A stretch of DNA of 64,000 nt from UBA4416 sp048498515. GTDB lineage: Bacteria > Bacteroidota > Bacteroidia > B-17B0 > Aurantibacillaceae. Below, one piece after another: positions 15,929-24,548 of this stretch. A program made the position numbers and the translations under genes. The DNA is taken from positions 111,439 through 175,438 of the forward strand of contig JBEHXV010000006.1 in NCBI GenBank assembly GCA_048498515.1, in the 5' to 3' direction. Below the pieces are notes generated by a model. It searched no databases and was not told the DNA's origin. It saw only the letters and a program-made list of their open reading frames with translations. Numbering within the stretch: position 1 is the stretch's first letter; each line of letters begins with the position of its first letter.

Positions 15929-16519
15929 TTATTGAAACTTTTCAAATATTATAAACGCCTCTCGCCCCCATCTGGGTTTAATGGAATTATAACAAGGTTC
16001 CAATACGTTAATCTTAAACACAGGTTCGAATAATTGGCGGTACTCATTAATACTGCCTCCAAAAGGCGGCTTATCCGCGTTCATGGGATCATTAAACAGC
16101 ACACCGGCCAAACGGCCACCTGGTTTTAATAGGCAGTGCATTTGCTGCACATACTTTGGTCTCAGCTCTGGCGACAAGGCACAAAAAAAAGTTTGTTCAA
16201 TAATGAGATCGTACTGCCCCTCATGTTTAAAAAAATCCTGTGCAATTAATTGATCCGTAGGAAAAGCAGGCAGCCTTTCCTTAAAACGCTGCAAAGGTTC
16301 TTCAGCAAAATCGAGTACAAAAACATGTTTAAACCCCAGCCCGTACAGGTATTCTGCTTCGTAAGCGTTGCCCGCACCGGGTATTAAAATAGTTAGTTCT
16401 TTGTTATGCAGTTGGTCAATATACTGTTGCAAAGGCGTTGAACAAGTCCCGATATCCCAGCCAAAATCGTCTGTTAAGTAGCGCTTGTTCCAATAAGAAG
16501 AATTTAAATCAAACATCAT
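15929..16519 (-). CDS. Thiopurine S-methyltransferase-family SAM methyltransferase
   Basis: 196 residues of the TPMT family: an N-terminal YWNKRYLTDDFGWDIGTCST, SAM-binding motif I LTILIPGAGNAYEAEYL, acidic end of strand 2 in FVLDFAEEPL, and the family motif LIIEQTFFCALSP. C-terminal GVLFNDPMNADKPPFGG fits bacterial TPMT-like enzymes that methylate small thiols, halides or metalloids such as selenium and tellurium. Substrate unknown. Divergent from the prenyltransferase gene. Confidence 0.85.
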   Translation of the reverse strand: MMFDLNSSYWNKRYLTDDFGWDIGTCSTPLQQYIDQLHNKELTILIPGAGNAYEAEYLYGLGFKHVFVLDFAEEPLQRFKERLPAFPTDQLIAQDFFKHEGQYDLIIEQTFFCALSPELRPKYVQQMHCLLKPGGRLAGVLFNDPMNADKPPFGGSINEYRQLFEPVFKINVLEPCYNSIKPRWGREAFIIFEKFQ

Positions 16520-16566
16520 GATAAAATTAAAAATTAATCATTAACTTTCTATCATAATTACAGGCT

Positions 16567-17520
16567 TTGATTAAAAATCCCTTTATAGCATTTTTTAAAC
16601 TCATCAGGGTTGGCAACCTGCTCATTATTGCTATTACCCAAATTTGCATGAAGTACCTGGTATTTTCGCCATTGAATGAGTACTCTAGTTTTACCCCTGC
16701 CCTTTTCTCTATTTCTTTATTAAGCACCTTATTAATAGCTGCTGCGGGCTACATTATTAACGATTACTTTGATGTAAAGACCGATAAGATCAACCATCCC
16801 GAAACGGTAGTGGTGGATGTGGCCATTAAGCGGCGCTGGGCTATGGCGCTACACATTATCTTTAATGCCATTGGCCTGGTTCTTGGTCTTTACCTTGCCT
16901 TAAAATGCCATAGCCTCAAACTCGTTACCTTCCAAATCCTGAGTATCCTGCTGCTTTGGTTCTACTCTACCCATTTTAAAAAACAGTTGCTGGTAGGCAA
17001 TATTGTGGTATCTCTTTTAACCGCTACAATTCCTGTCATGCCAATGGTGTATGACTATTATTTGTCGGCCGGCGCCGATGTGCTCTTGTTACGCCACCTG
17101 TTTGGGGGCTATTTAAAAACCTTTTATGTTATTGTATTTGGTTATTCGGCCTTTGCTTTTTTAACGTCATTTGCACGCGAGTTCATGAAGGATATGGAAG
17201 ATTACAAAGGCGATATACAAACCGGTTGCAAAACCATGCCCATTGTATGGGGTATGATCACCAGCAAGGTGGTCACCTTTTTTCTCATCGTCATTACCAT
17301 TGGTTTATTGCTGCTGGCATCCATTAAATTTTATACTTACCGGCAGTACATTAGCGTGTATTACATACTGGGTTTGGTAGTTCTACCCCTTACTTTACTG
17401 ATCGTTCAGGTCATCAGGGCTCAAAGCTCCAGAGATTTTAAAATGGCAAGTTTATTGCTTAAATTTATCATGCTTTTTGGAATAGCATTTACCTTAATTA
17501 TCAAATACCTTTATGAATAG
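16567..17520 (+). CDS. UbiA-family prenyltransferase
   Basis: Integral membrane enzyme of about 317 residues and about nine helices that transfers a polyprenyl chain to an acceptor. Both Asp-rich prenyl-diphosphate motifs are present: NDYFDVKTDKINHPE and FMKDMEDYKGDIQTGCKTMP. In Bacteroidota this subgroup is annotated as geranylgeranylglycerol-phosphate geranylgeranyltransferase-like, but the acceptor cannot be read from sequence. The start is TTG 16567, or possibly the next codon ATT (KNPFIAFFKLIRVGNLLII); there is no ATG. The end overlaps maf by 8 bases, implying coupling. Confidence 0.88.
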   Translation: MIKNPFIAFFKLIRVGNLLIIAITQICMKYLVFSPLNEYSSFTPALFSISLLSTLLIAAAGYIINDYFDVKTDKINHPETVVVDVAIKRRWAMALHIIFNAIGLVLGLYLALKCHSLKLVTFQILSILLLWFYSTHFKKQLLVGNIVVSLLTATIPVMPMVYDYYLSAGADVLLLRHLFGGYLKTFYVIVFGYSAFAFLTSFAREFMKDMEDYKGDIQTGCKTMPIVWGMITSKVVTFFLIVITIGLLLLASIKFYTYRQYISVYYILGLVVLPLTLLIVQVIRAQSSRDFKMASLLLKFIMLFGIAFTLIIKYLYE

Positions 17521-18106
17521 TGTTGAACAAATCATCAAAGAATTTCCTTACCAGATCATTTTAGGCTCAAATTCGCCTCGCCGCCAGGAACTCTTAAAAA
17601 GTCTTGGTTTTAATTTCCTGAACAAGCCCATTAATGTGGAGGAAGATTATCCGGTTGACTTACTGGCGGAAGAAATTCCCTTGTTCCTGGCCGAAAAAAA
17701 AGCCGACGCTTATCCCGATGAGCTAGAGGATACAGAGATTCTTATCACAGCTGACACCATAGTTTGGTGCGAAGGAAAAGCCTTTAACAAGCCTGCTAAC
17801 TTTGTAGAAGGAAAAAAAATGCTCGAAACCCTGAGCGGTAAAATGCATGAAGTGTTTACCGGCGTTTGCCTTAAAAGTGGGAATAAGCAAACTACCTTTT
17901 ATGATGTGAGTAAAGTATATTTCAAAAAATTAAAACCCGAAGAAATTGAATATTACCTCATAAACTACACACCTTACGATAAAGCCGGTGGCTATGGTGT
18001 TCAGGATTGGATAGGCTATATTGGCATCGACAAAATAGAAGGCAGTTTTTATAATGTGATGGGACTGCCTGTAAAAGAATTATACGAAGAATTAATAAAA
18101 TTTTAA
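17513..18106 (+). CDS. maf: Maf-family nucleoside triphosphate pyrophosphatase
   Basis: 197 residues. Maf enzymes hydrolyse non-canonical or modified nucleoside triphosphates (dTTP/UTP, m5UTP and similar) to the monophosphate and PPi, cleaning the nucleotide pool; overexpression blocks septation in some species. Signatures: ILGSNSPRRQELLKSLGF (about 16-33), ITADTIVWCEGKAFNKP, LSGKMHEVFTGVCL and YDKAGGYGVQDW. ATG start within the end of the prenyltransferase gene (ATGAATAG). Confidence 0.94.
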   Translation: MNSVEQIIKEFPYQIILGSNSPRRQELLKSLGFNFLNKPINVEEDYPVDLLAEEIPLFLAEKKADAYPDELEDTEILITADTIVWCEGKAFNKPANFVEGKKMLETLSGKMHEVFTGVCLKSGNKQTTFYDVSKVYFKKLKPEEIEYYLINYTPYDKAGGYGVQDWIGYIGIDKIEGSFYNVMGLPVKELYEELIKF

Positions 18107-18117
18107 AATTACCTCCA

Positions 18118-18744
18118 ATGAAATACATTTTTGTTTTAGCCTTCACTGCACTATCAACAATTAGCTTTTCACAAGGCGGCGGTTACGAATATTACATTAT
18201 GAACTCCGAAGTGGATGAGTTTGATGTATTGGGTAACGATGCTTATGAAACCAATTTAAGCCTCGATAATAACATTACTAAAAAGCTGGAAGTGGAAGTT
18301 GGTTCCGATGCAAAAGCACCTGAAGCGGATGGAAATACATTTGTGGCAAAAAACACCATTGATGGAAATATGAAAACCGCCTGGTTAACGCCCGACGGTG
18401 GTAAAAACACCTTAATTGAATTTGTAGTTGACCTGGAAGAAGTGGAAGGTGTAAATGGCGCTACCCTGAATAACATTGCTTTATTTAATGGTTGGCGTAA
18501 GGATTACCAAACCTGGAAAGACTACTCCCGTATTAAAAAAGTATCATTGATTATTAATGATAAACCTTATGCCGAGGTAACACTTGAGGATACTTATAAA
18601 ATGCAGTACATTGACCTGGAAAAAATGAAACTGGATAAGGTACGCCGCTACCGCTTTAAATTCAGGATCATGGAAACTTACCCGGGAAAAAAATACGAGC
18701 AAACCGGCTTTAGCGACGTTCAGTTCATTGGAAAAGCAAAGTAG
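18118..18744 (+). CDS. Secreted protein with galactose-binding/discoidin-like domain
   Basis: 208 residues with signal peptide MKYIFVLAFTALSTISFSQ. The mature part resembles a jelly-roll carbohydrate-binding domain: NTIDGNMKTAWLTPDGGKN, LIEFVVDLEEVEGVNGATLN, NIALFNGWRKDYQTWKDYSR, VSLIINDKPYAEVTLED. NADase-type glycan-binding domains have this strand pattern with the NGW core. There is no catalytic domain. It is exported and probably binds a polymer; the role is otherwise unknown. It starts 11 bases after maf and may be in the same transcript. Confidence 0.7.
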   Translation: MKYIFVLAFTALSTISFSQGGGYEYYIMNSEVDEFDVLGNDAYETNLSLDNNITKKLEVEVGSDAKAPEADGNTFVAKNTIDGNMKTAWLTPDGGKNTLIEFVVDLEEVEGVNGATLNNIALFNGWRKDYQTWKDYSRIKKVSLIINDKPYAEVTLEDTYKMQYIDLEKMKLDKVRRYRFKFRIMETYPGKKYEQTGFSDVQFIGKAK

Positions 18745-18759
18745 TTTACTCTTAATTTA

Positions 18760-18906
18760 CTAATTTTCCGATTGCAGGATAGCTTCCAGCAAAGCAATTT
18801 CGCCGGTACTGTATATGCGTAACTGGTTTTCAAAAATCTGCATTAACTCTGATTTTTCGGCATTGTTATTAGCCGTTACTTTTTGGTTTTCTGTTTGCTC
18901 TTTCAT
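18760..18906 (-). CDS. Small 48-residue protein, hypothetical
   Basis: ATG 18906 to TAG 18760 on the minus strand encodes MKEQTENQKVTANNN..., then an amphipathic helix (SELMQIFENQLRIYSTGEIA, LLEAILQSEN). It fills a gap between a plus-strand gene and the YihY gene and has plausible codon use (a Lys/Gln/Glu/Asn-rich start). A TAGGG-N9-CCCTA inverted repeat (18920-18938) lies just upstream. No family recognised. A chance frame cannot be excluded, but length and context favour a real small gene. Confidence 0.45.
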   Translation of the reverse strand: MKEQTENQKVTANNNAEKSELMQIFENQLRIYSTGEIALLEAILQSEN

Positions 18907-19050
18907 GATAGTAATATTATAGGGTTAAACTTGCCCTAAAAATTCAAATCATATACCCGCTTGTTAAATGCAAGGGCGGGGATAAATTTCCCCAATAGTT
19001 GGATTTATGAAAGCATAAAAATTGAATCATGTGTGATAAATACCCATGAT

Positions 19051-20049
19051 ATGATATCTGTAATTCAACATTCAAAAGACCTGTGGCAAATTACTAAAAA
19101 AACAACCGTTGCCTGGCTCAAGGCCGACCCTTTCAGGCAAAGCGCCACCATAGCCTATTATGCTATCTTCTCTATCCCTGCTTTACTGGTCATTATTATT
19201 ACCTGTGCCGGTTTTGCTTTTGGTAAAGAAGCGGTTCAGGGAGAGATCTCCGCCCAGATAGGTTCGGCTATTGGTTACGACAATGCCAAACAGGTAGAGG
19301 AAATGATCGCTAAGGTAAGTATGCAAAAAAGTTCCATCTGGGCTACCATCATCAGTGCTGTGACACTCATTCTTGGCTCAACAGGTGTATTTTCACAATT
19401 GCAGATTTCTATTAACCAGATCTGGGAAGTAAAGGTAACGGCTAAAAAGAAATGGTTGAAAACCATTAAGGACAGGCTTTTCTCTTTCGGACTGGTGCTT
19501 TCTATTTGTTTCCTGTTGCTGATTTCCTTGCTGTTAACCGCATTCCTTGAAGCCTTTAGCGGATGGATAAAAGCGCATTTACCCGATTTTATGCTGGTGG
19601 TATTTCAACTGCTCAACTTTGTAATTTCGTTCGGCGCCATTACTACACTATTTGCCATGATGTTTAAAATACTGCCCGATGCCAGGGTTCAGTGGCGCGA
19701 TGTCATTATCGGCTCCATAGCCACAGGCCTGTTATTTATTCTGGGTAAATTTTTGTTGGGAATTTATTTTGGAAAGGCCCAGCCGGCATCAACATATGGC
19801 GCCGCCGGTTCGGTGATCCTGATGATGTTGTGGGTGTCATATTCCTGCATGATCTTGTTTTTTGGCGCGGAGTTTACCAAGCAGTTTGCTGTACATTTTG
19901 GCCGCAGGATCATTCCCACAAAAGATGCCGAACTCATCGAAACATCGGCAGAAGCCAACCTGGTAAAGGAAAAAAACAAAGCCGTGAAAAAGGAAGACGC
20001 TTCGGCAAGCTCAGCGAGCAAAAAAGATGAGAGCTGGAAGCATAATTAA
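19051..20049 (+). CDS. YihY/BrkB-family inner-membrane protein
   Basis: 332 residues from ATG 19051 (MISVIQHSKDLWQ); an earlier TTG gives an implausible extension. Six predicted helices and family motifs: PFRQSATIAYYAIFSIPALL, STGVFSQLQISINQIWEV, the central Tyr/Gly-rich YGAAGSVILMMLWVSYSCMI and LFFGAEFTKQFAVHFGR. Members were once called ribonuclease BN but are membrane proteins of uncertain function. The C-terminus has a charged Lys/Ala/Ser tail (KKEDASASSASKKDESWK). Confidence 0.88.
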   Translation: MISVIQHSKDLWQITKKTTVAWLKADPFRQSATIAYYAIFSIPALLVIIITCAGFAFGKEAVQGEISAQIGSAIGYDNAKQVEEMIAKVSMQKSSIWATIISAVTLILGSTGVFSQLQISINQIWEVKVTAKKKWLKTIKDRLFSFGLVLSICFLLLISLLLTAFLEAFSGWIKAHLPDFMLVVFQLLNFVISFGAITTLFAMMFKILPDARVQWRDVIIGSIATGLLFILGKFLLGIYFGKAQPASTYGAAGSVILMMLWVSYSCMILFFGAEFTKQFAVHFGRRIIPTKDAELIETSAEANLVKEKNKAVKKEDASASSASKKDESWKHN

Positions 20050-20055
20050 AGAGCA

Positions 20056-20119
20056 GGTGGTTTCGAGTCCCGACTCGTCTGGATCAACCACCGTTGACTG
20101 AGGCTCTCGAAGTCAACGG
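20056..20119. repeat. Two adjacent palindromes (GGTGGTTTCGAGTC family)
   Basis: GGTGGTT (20056-20062) pairs with AACCACC (20086-20092) around an inner GAGTC-cc-GACTC. CCGTTGACT (20091-20099) pairs with AGTCAACGG (20111-20119). The first belongs to the same family as the copies inside the ligD genes at 27025-27060 and 28081-28100 (GGTGG[TC]TTCGAGTC[CG]CGA ... GATCA[AG]CCAC). Confidence 0.7.
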
Positions 20120-20136
20120 ATATATTTTGAGGTAAA

Positions 20137-20400
20137 TCACCTCTTCATATACTTCCTCAACTCCGATTCAATTTTATTACAGCTCACAAAGATGGGTTTA
20201 TCCGTAATCTGGATCACAATGCCCATATCATCAATGGTATAAGAACCCGTTACAGAACCAATAGGCGTTTTAAGCGAAAAACTACCGGTCGACGCGTCGC
20301 CCGAAAATGTGCCGCCGGCACCCGTGATGGCCTGGTTTGCTTTTTCTATTAAACTGTTGGGGCTTTCGGTAGATTCGATGGTGAAAATGCACTTCGACAT
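20137..20400 (-). CDS. Hypothetical protein, 87 residues
   Basis: The ATG at 20400 (MSKCIFTIEST) is preferred over the longer frame from 20460. Sequence: a helix (SPNSLIEKANQAITGAGGTF), Ser/Gly-rich strands (GDASTGSFSLKTPIGSVTGS, YTIDDMGIVIQITDKP), then a basic helix ESELRKYMKR. It resembles small standalone alpha/beta domains found in many Bacteroidota, with no assigned function. No signal peptide. It is convergent with the YihY gene. Confidence 0.65.
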   Translation of the reverse strand: MSKCIFTIESTESPNSLIEKANQAITGAGGTFSGDASTGSFSLKTPIGSVTGSYTIDDMGIVIQITDKPIFVSCNKIESELRKYMKR

Positions 20401-20488
20401 AATACATGGTTTTAAGATTATATTTCCATTCATTCTATTTTCATACCAGGCGGGCACCATAATTTGATAAAGACAAAAAAAACATCAT

Positions 20489-21217
20489 ATGCCTGAAGGT
20501 CCTTCCATCCTTATCCTTAAAGAACTGCTCTTGCCCTATAAAGGTAAGATGGTGCTACAAGCCAGTGGCAATGCAAAAATTGACATGGCGCGTTTGGAAC
20601 ATCAAAAGATCACCGACATTAAAAGCTACGGCAAACAATTGCTCATTTGTTTCAAAGAATTTTACATCCGCATTCACCTGCTCATGTTTGGCACCTATAG
20701 AATTAACGAACGTAAAGCCATTGCCCCACGGTTAAGCTTAAGCTTTAAAAAGGGCGAAGTTAATTTTTACACCTGCAGCGTACAGTTGCACGAAGGCGAT
20801 GTGAATAATAATTACGATTGGGAACACGATGTGATGGCCGACGAATGGAACCCTAAAAAAGCGGAAAAGGAAATTAAACAATTACCGAAAGAATCGGTTG
20901 TCGACCTGTTGATGAACCAGGACATTTTTGCCGGTGTGGGCAATATTATAAAAAATGAAGTGCTTTTTATTACAAAAATTCATCCCAAAACACTGGGCGC
21001 GGAACTTCCTCCAAAAAAATTAAAGGAGCTGATAAAAGAAGCCAGCAGCTATAGCTTTGATTTTTATAAATGGAAAAAAGAATATACCCTCAAAAAGCAT
21101 TGGCTCATTTACTTTAAGTGGACCTGCCCGAGGTGTAATATCAGGATCAAACGGGAATACCTTGGTAAGGGAAAACGCATGACCTATTATTGCGAGAATT
21201 GCCAGGTTTTGTATTAG
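20489..21217 (+). CDS. nei: Endonuclease VIII/Fpg-like DNA glycosylase
   Basis: Base-excision repair enzyme of the Fpg/Nei (H2TH) family that removes oxidised bases and nicks the abasic site. 242 residues, ATG start. N-terminal MPEGPS has the nucleophilic Pro2 and Glu3. The H2TH region has VVDLLMNQDIFAGVGNIIKN, and the C-terminal zinc finger reads CPRCNIRIKREY ... YYCENCQ (four Cys). All catalytic elements are intact. Nei versus Fpg subgroup is inferred from the MPEGPS start. It belongs with the repair genes that follow (topoisomerase IB, Ku, LigD). Confidence 0.9.
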   Translation: MPEGPSILILKELLLPYKGKMVLQASGNAKIDMARLEHQKITDIKSYGKQLLICFKEFYIRIHLLMFGTYRINERKAIAPRLSLSFKKGEVNFYTCSVQLHEGDVNNNYDWEHDVMADEWNPKKAEKEIKQLPKESVVDLLMNQDIFAGVGNIIKNEVLFITKIHPKTLGAELPPKKLKELIKEASSYSFDFYKWKKEYTLKKHWLIYFKWTCPRCNIRIKREYLGKGKRMTYYCENCQVLY

Positions 21218-21261
21218 GTCTGAATATCTCTGTGTTCTTTGTGTCTCTGTGATGAGATAAA

Positions 21262-21687
21262 TTAAAAAATGATCTTAAACGCCCCTACCGGGATCATTCC
21301 CTTATGTTCCCTATAGCAATTCACTATCTCCATCATCTTTTGCCTCAAAGGCAATTTTGATAATTCTTCATAGCTGAACCATTTAACACTTAAGGAGTGT
21401 TTATCCTCTATTGTCTTTATCTCATCATCTACCACCGAAGCCGAATAAAAAACATGGGTCTTTCCTTCAAAAAAGGAGGAATAATACCTTACATAAATAA
21501 TCCCATTCAACACCACACGGCAACCCGCCTCCTCCTTTGTTTCACGAATGGCAGCTTCTTCCGGGCTTTCTCCATCCTTTACATTCCCACCCGGAAAAAA
21601 CCACTTTTCTTCCCATTTTGGGGCGGCTTCTTTAATTAAGAGGTACCGGCCGTCCTTTTCTATCAATACAAAACTTTTTATACGCAT
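21262..21687 (-). CDS. Nudix hydrolase
   Basis: 141 residues from ATG 21687 (MRIKSFVLIEKDGRYLL); a longer frame from 21720 is less likely. The Nudix box is complete, GGNVKDGES ... AAIRETKEEAG (GX5EX7REUXEEXGU). It would hydrolyse a nucleoside-diphosphate-linked metabolite or oxidised nucleotide; the substrate cannot be assigned. The C-terminal half carries the usual HVFYSASVVDDEI and SVKWFSYEELSKLP strands. Divergent from the FAD/Rieske gene. Confidence 0.9.
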   Translation of the reverse strand: MRIKSFVLIEKDGRYLLIKEAAPKWEEKWFFPGGNVKDGESPEEAAIRETKEEAGCRVVLNGIIYVRYYSSFFEGKTHVFYSASVVDDEIKTIEDKHSLSVKWFSYEELSKLPLRQKMMEIVNCYREHKGMIPVGAFKIIF

Positions 21688-21826
21688 AGGATTAAAACAG
21701 GCAATTTGATGCCAGTACATCGGTGTTTAAATCAACAAGTCTAAAATAGTACCTGTTATTTAAATCTTACCCTGCCGGGTAATGGCGGGAATTCTTTTTG
21801 CATATCCTTTAAAAAGAAGTTTCATT

Positions 21827-23434
21827 ATGGAAAAACATACCCATTCATCGCAGGAAAAATTTACGGCAGGTTCTCATATTCCCTATTGGATAGATTCTAC
21901 TTCGCCCATTTCTTACCAAAAACTTGAGATGAATAAAGAAACCGATGTCGTTATTATTGGCGGTGGCATTTCAGGCCTTAGCGTGGCTTATTGCCTGAGC
22001 CTTACCGGTAAAAAAGTGATCCTGGTAGAGGATGGTTTTATTGGAAGCGGCGAAACCGGCCGAACCACCGCGCACCTGGTGAATGCGTTGGACGACCGTT
22101 ATTACGAACTAGAACGCCTGTTTGGCGAAGAAAATGCCAGGCTGATTGGTCACAGCCACTCCGATGCTATTAATTTTGTGGAAAGGACCATTCACAAAGA
22201 GAACATCGACTGTGATTTTGAACGTGTAAAAGGTTACCTGTTCAGTCATCCCAGCGATAAAGCCGAGAACCTTGACAAGGAATTTGAGATTTGTAAAAAA
22301 TTAAACCTTAATGTCGAAAAAATCACTCTTATCCCGGGCATTTCAAAAATCCATGATGCTATCCAGTTCAATGCCCAGGCACAATTCCATCCTTTAAAAT
22401 ACATTAAAGGCTTGTGCGAAGCCATTATCCGAAACGGCGGAGAGATCTATACCAACACCCATGCTAAGGAAATAGATAAAACAGGTATTGTGACCAATGA
22501 GAATTTTAAAGTAAAAGCCGAACAGGTTGTTATTGCTACCAACTCACCGGTCAATAATAAATATGTCATGCATTTAAAACAATATGCTTACCGAACCTAT
22601 GTCATTGGCATTAAAATAAAAAAAGATACTTTACCTAAAGCTTTGTGGTGGGATACAGGCGACTTTAAAGAGAATTCTGAAATTGCGCCCTATCATTATG
22701 TAAGAACACAGGCCTTAAACGACAAATACGACCTTTTAATCGTAGGTGGCGAAGACCATGCTACCGGCCTTGCCGACACGGAACCAAACAAACCGGAAGA
22801 ATCGCGCTACGACCTGCTGGAAGCCTGGGCAAGAGATCATTTTCCTTTCATGAAACAGGTCATCTACAAATGGTCGGGACAGGTGATGGAACCAATGGAT
22901 TCGCTAGCTTACATAGGAAAGAACCCCATGGATAGCGACAATATTTTTATTGTAACCGGCGACTCCGGAAACGGCATGACCCATGGTACAATTGCCGGCA
23001 TGTTGATCTCGGACCTGATTAATAAAATAGAAAACAAGTGGGAAGAGCTGTACAGCCCTTCGCGCATGAAGATCTTTAAGGCGGGAAAAACATTCTTCAA
23101 AGAGTTTGTGGGAGGACTCATCAATTATATTAAAACAAAACCAAGCCACAGCGATGAAATAGGCTTAAAGGACATTAAGCCCAACGAAGGGAAGATCATT
23201 GAATTTGAAGGCGAAAAATTTGGCGCCTACCGCGACGAGAATAACGTTATTCATTTTGTAGATGCGGAGTGCACACATTTAGGATGCATGTTAAAATGGA
23301 ACAACGATGAAAAAAGTTGGGATTGCCCATGCCACGGAAGCCGTTTCACACATGAAGGAGAAGTGCTGAATGGTCCTGCCAATAAACCCCTGCCCTACTA
23401 TTCACAAAACAAGGTCATACTTCACAACTTATAA
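21827..23434 (+). CDS. FAD-dependent oxidoreductase with C-terminal Rieske domain
   Basis: 535 residues from ATG 21827 (MEKHTHSSQEKF); an ATG at 21782 is an upstream alternative. N-terminal DAO-type FAD fold with VVIIGGGISGLSVAYCLSL (about 41-59) and TTAHLVNALDDRYYELER. The C-terminal Rieske [2Fe-2S] site is CTHLGC (Cys482, His484) and CPCHG (Cys500, His503). Fusions of a glycine-oxidase-like domain to a Rieske domain occur in Bacteroidota and Proteobacteria stress clusters; substrate unknown. The gene heads a tight plus-strand cluster with DUF3606, SDR, topoisomerase IB, Ku and LigD. Confidence 0.92.
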   Translation: MEKHTHSSQEKFTAGSHIPYWIDSTSPISYQKLEMNKETDVVIIGGGISGLSVAYCLSLTGKKVILVEDGFIGSGETGRTTAHLVNALDDRYYELERLFGEENARLIGHSHSDAINFVERTIHKENIDCDFERVKGYLFSHPSDKAENLDKEFEICKKLNLNVEKITLIPGISKIHDAIQFNAQAQFHPLKYIKGLCEAIIRNGGEIYTNTHAKEIDKTGIVTNENFKVKAEQVVIATNSPVNNKYVMHLKQYAYRTYVIGIKIKKDTLPKALWWDTGDFKENSEIAPYHYVRTQALNDKYDLLIVGGEDHATGLADTEPNKPEESRYDLLEAWARDHFPFMKQVIYKWSGQVMEPMDSLAYIGKNPMDSDNIFIVTGDSGNGMTHGTIAGMLISDLINKIENKWEELYSPSRMKIFKAGKTFFKEFVGGLINYIKTKPSHSDEIGLKDIKPNEGKIIEFEGEKFGAYRDENNVIHFVDAECTHLGCMLKWNNDEKSWDCPCHGSRFTHEGEVLNGPANKPLPYYSQNKVILHNL

Positions 23435-23443
23435 TAAAACGCC

Positions 23444-23665
23444 ATGAAAACCCAGGACACACACTACATTCATCCCGAAGACCTTAGCAATTTAAACTAC
23501 TGGTCAAAAAAATGGGGAGTAACCTCACGCCAGTTAACCGACGCGATCCTGAATACCGGCAGCATCAGAACTACCGAACTGAAGGAGTATTTAAGAAAGA
23601 ATGTGTATTACTACTCTCCTTTGTTGGGGCTCTGGAAACTCATCAAAGATAAATTCATTCATTAA
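23444..23665 (+). CDS. DUF3606 small protein
   Basis: 73 residues: HPEDLSNLNYWSKKWGVTSR QLTDAILNTG matches the DUF3606 pattern (a short helix-turn region ending in a conserved NTGS), extended by a basic C-terminus (LLGLWKLIKDKFIH). DUF3606 proteins are small and of unknown role, often in oxidative-stress gene neighbourhoods. It lies 9 bases after the Rieske oxidoreductase and 9 bases before the SDR gene, so it is in the same transcript. Confidence 0.85.
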   Translation: MKTQDTHYIHPEDLSNLNYWSKKWGVTSRQLTDAILNTGSIRTTELKEYLRKNVYYYSPLLGLWKLIKDKFIH

Positions 23666-23674
23666 TTCCCCTGT

Positions 23675-24544
23675 ATGCAAAGATCAAATCCCAAAAAGCG
23701 CTTGCGTAAACCGCAAAAGCAAAGCAGGCCCGGCAGGGAATCCAAAATGATTCCACCACCCGTGTTTGATGATCCGGTGGTAAGGGCATCGGGAAAACTG
23801 AACGGGAAAGTGGCGGTGATAACCGGCGGCGATAGCGGTATTGGCCGTGCGGTGGCAGCATTGTTTGCTAAAGAAGGAGCCAATATTGCCATTGTGTACT
23901 ATAATGAACATGAAGATGCCCGGGAAACAAAACGCATTGTAGAAGAAGACTTCGGCAGGAAATGCCTCCTCATTGCAGGCGACCTGGGCAAAGAAAAATT
24001 CTGTACCTCGGCCGCTAAAAAGATCATCAAACAATTTAAAACCGTTAATGTACTTATCAATAATGCAGGAATGCATTACGAACGGGATTCGATAAAAGAC
24101 ATTAGCGAAAAACAACTGGTGAAAACATTTGAAACCAATGTCTTCTCGCTGTTTTACATGACCAGCGCCTTACTGGATGTTATGCCCCAAGGCAGCACCA
24201 TTATTAATACCGCTTCGGTAACTGCTTACCGTGGCAGCGCTAAATTAATTGATTATTCCAGTACCAAAGGCGCCATTGTTTCGTTTACACGCAGCTTGTC
24301 GGCAAACCTGGTGGATAAAAATATTCGTGTGAATGCCGTAGCGCCGGGTCCAATATGGACGCCTTTAATAGCGGCGAGTTTCGATCCTAAAAAAGTATCC
24401 ACCTTTGGCAGCGATTCTCCCATGAAAAGGGCCGGACAACCGGTGGAAGTAGCGCCATGTTATTTGTTCCTGGCATGCGACGACTCATCCTATATCACAG
24501 GACAAACACTTCATCCCAACGGAGGAGAGATCATTAACGGATAA
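23675..24544 (+). CDS. Short-chain dehydrogenase/reductase, YhdF/YhxC type
   Basis: 289 residues. It has the classical SDR fold with a long N-terminal extension (KKRLRKPQKQSRPGRESKM) typical of the YhdF subgroup. Cofactor motif VITGGDSGIGRAVAALF, NNAG (VLINNAGMHYER), and catalytic Ser ... Tyr-x3-Lys (ASVTAYRG, DYSSTKGAIVSFTRS). C-terminal GQTLHPNGGEI is typical. NAD(P)H-dependent; substrate unknown, and it is often stress induced in spore-formers and others. ATG 23675 is preceded by an A+T stretch; four bases separate its stop from the topoisomerase IB ATG. Confidence 0.93.
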   Translation: MQRSNPKKRLRKPQKQSRPGRESKMIPPPVFDDPVVRASGKLNGKVAVITGGDSGIGRAVAALFAKEGANIAIVYYNEHEDARETKRIVEEDFGRKCLLIAGDLGKEKFCTSAAKKIIKQFKTVNVLINNAGMHYERDSIKDISEKQLVKTFETNVFSLFYMTSALLDVMPQGSTIINTASVTAYRGSAKLIDYSSTKGAIVSFTRSLSANLVDKNIRVNAVAPGPIWTPLIAASFDPKKVSTFGSDSPMKRAGQPVEVAPCYLFLACDDSSYITGQTLHPNGGEIING

Positions 24545-24548
24545 GATT

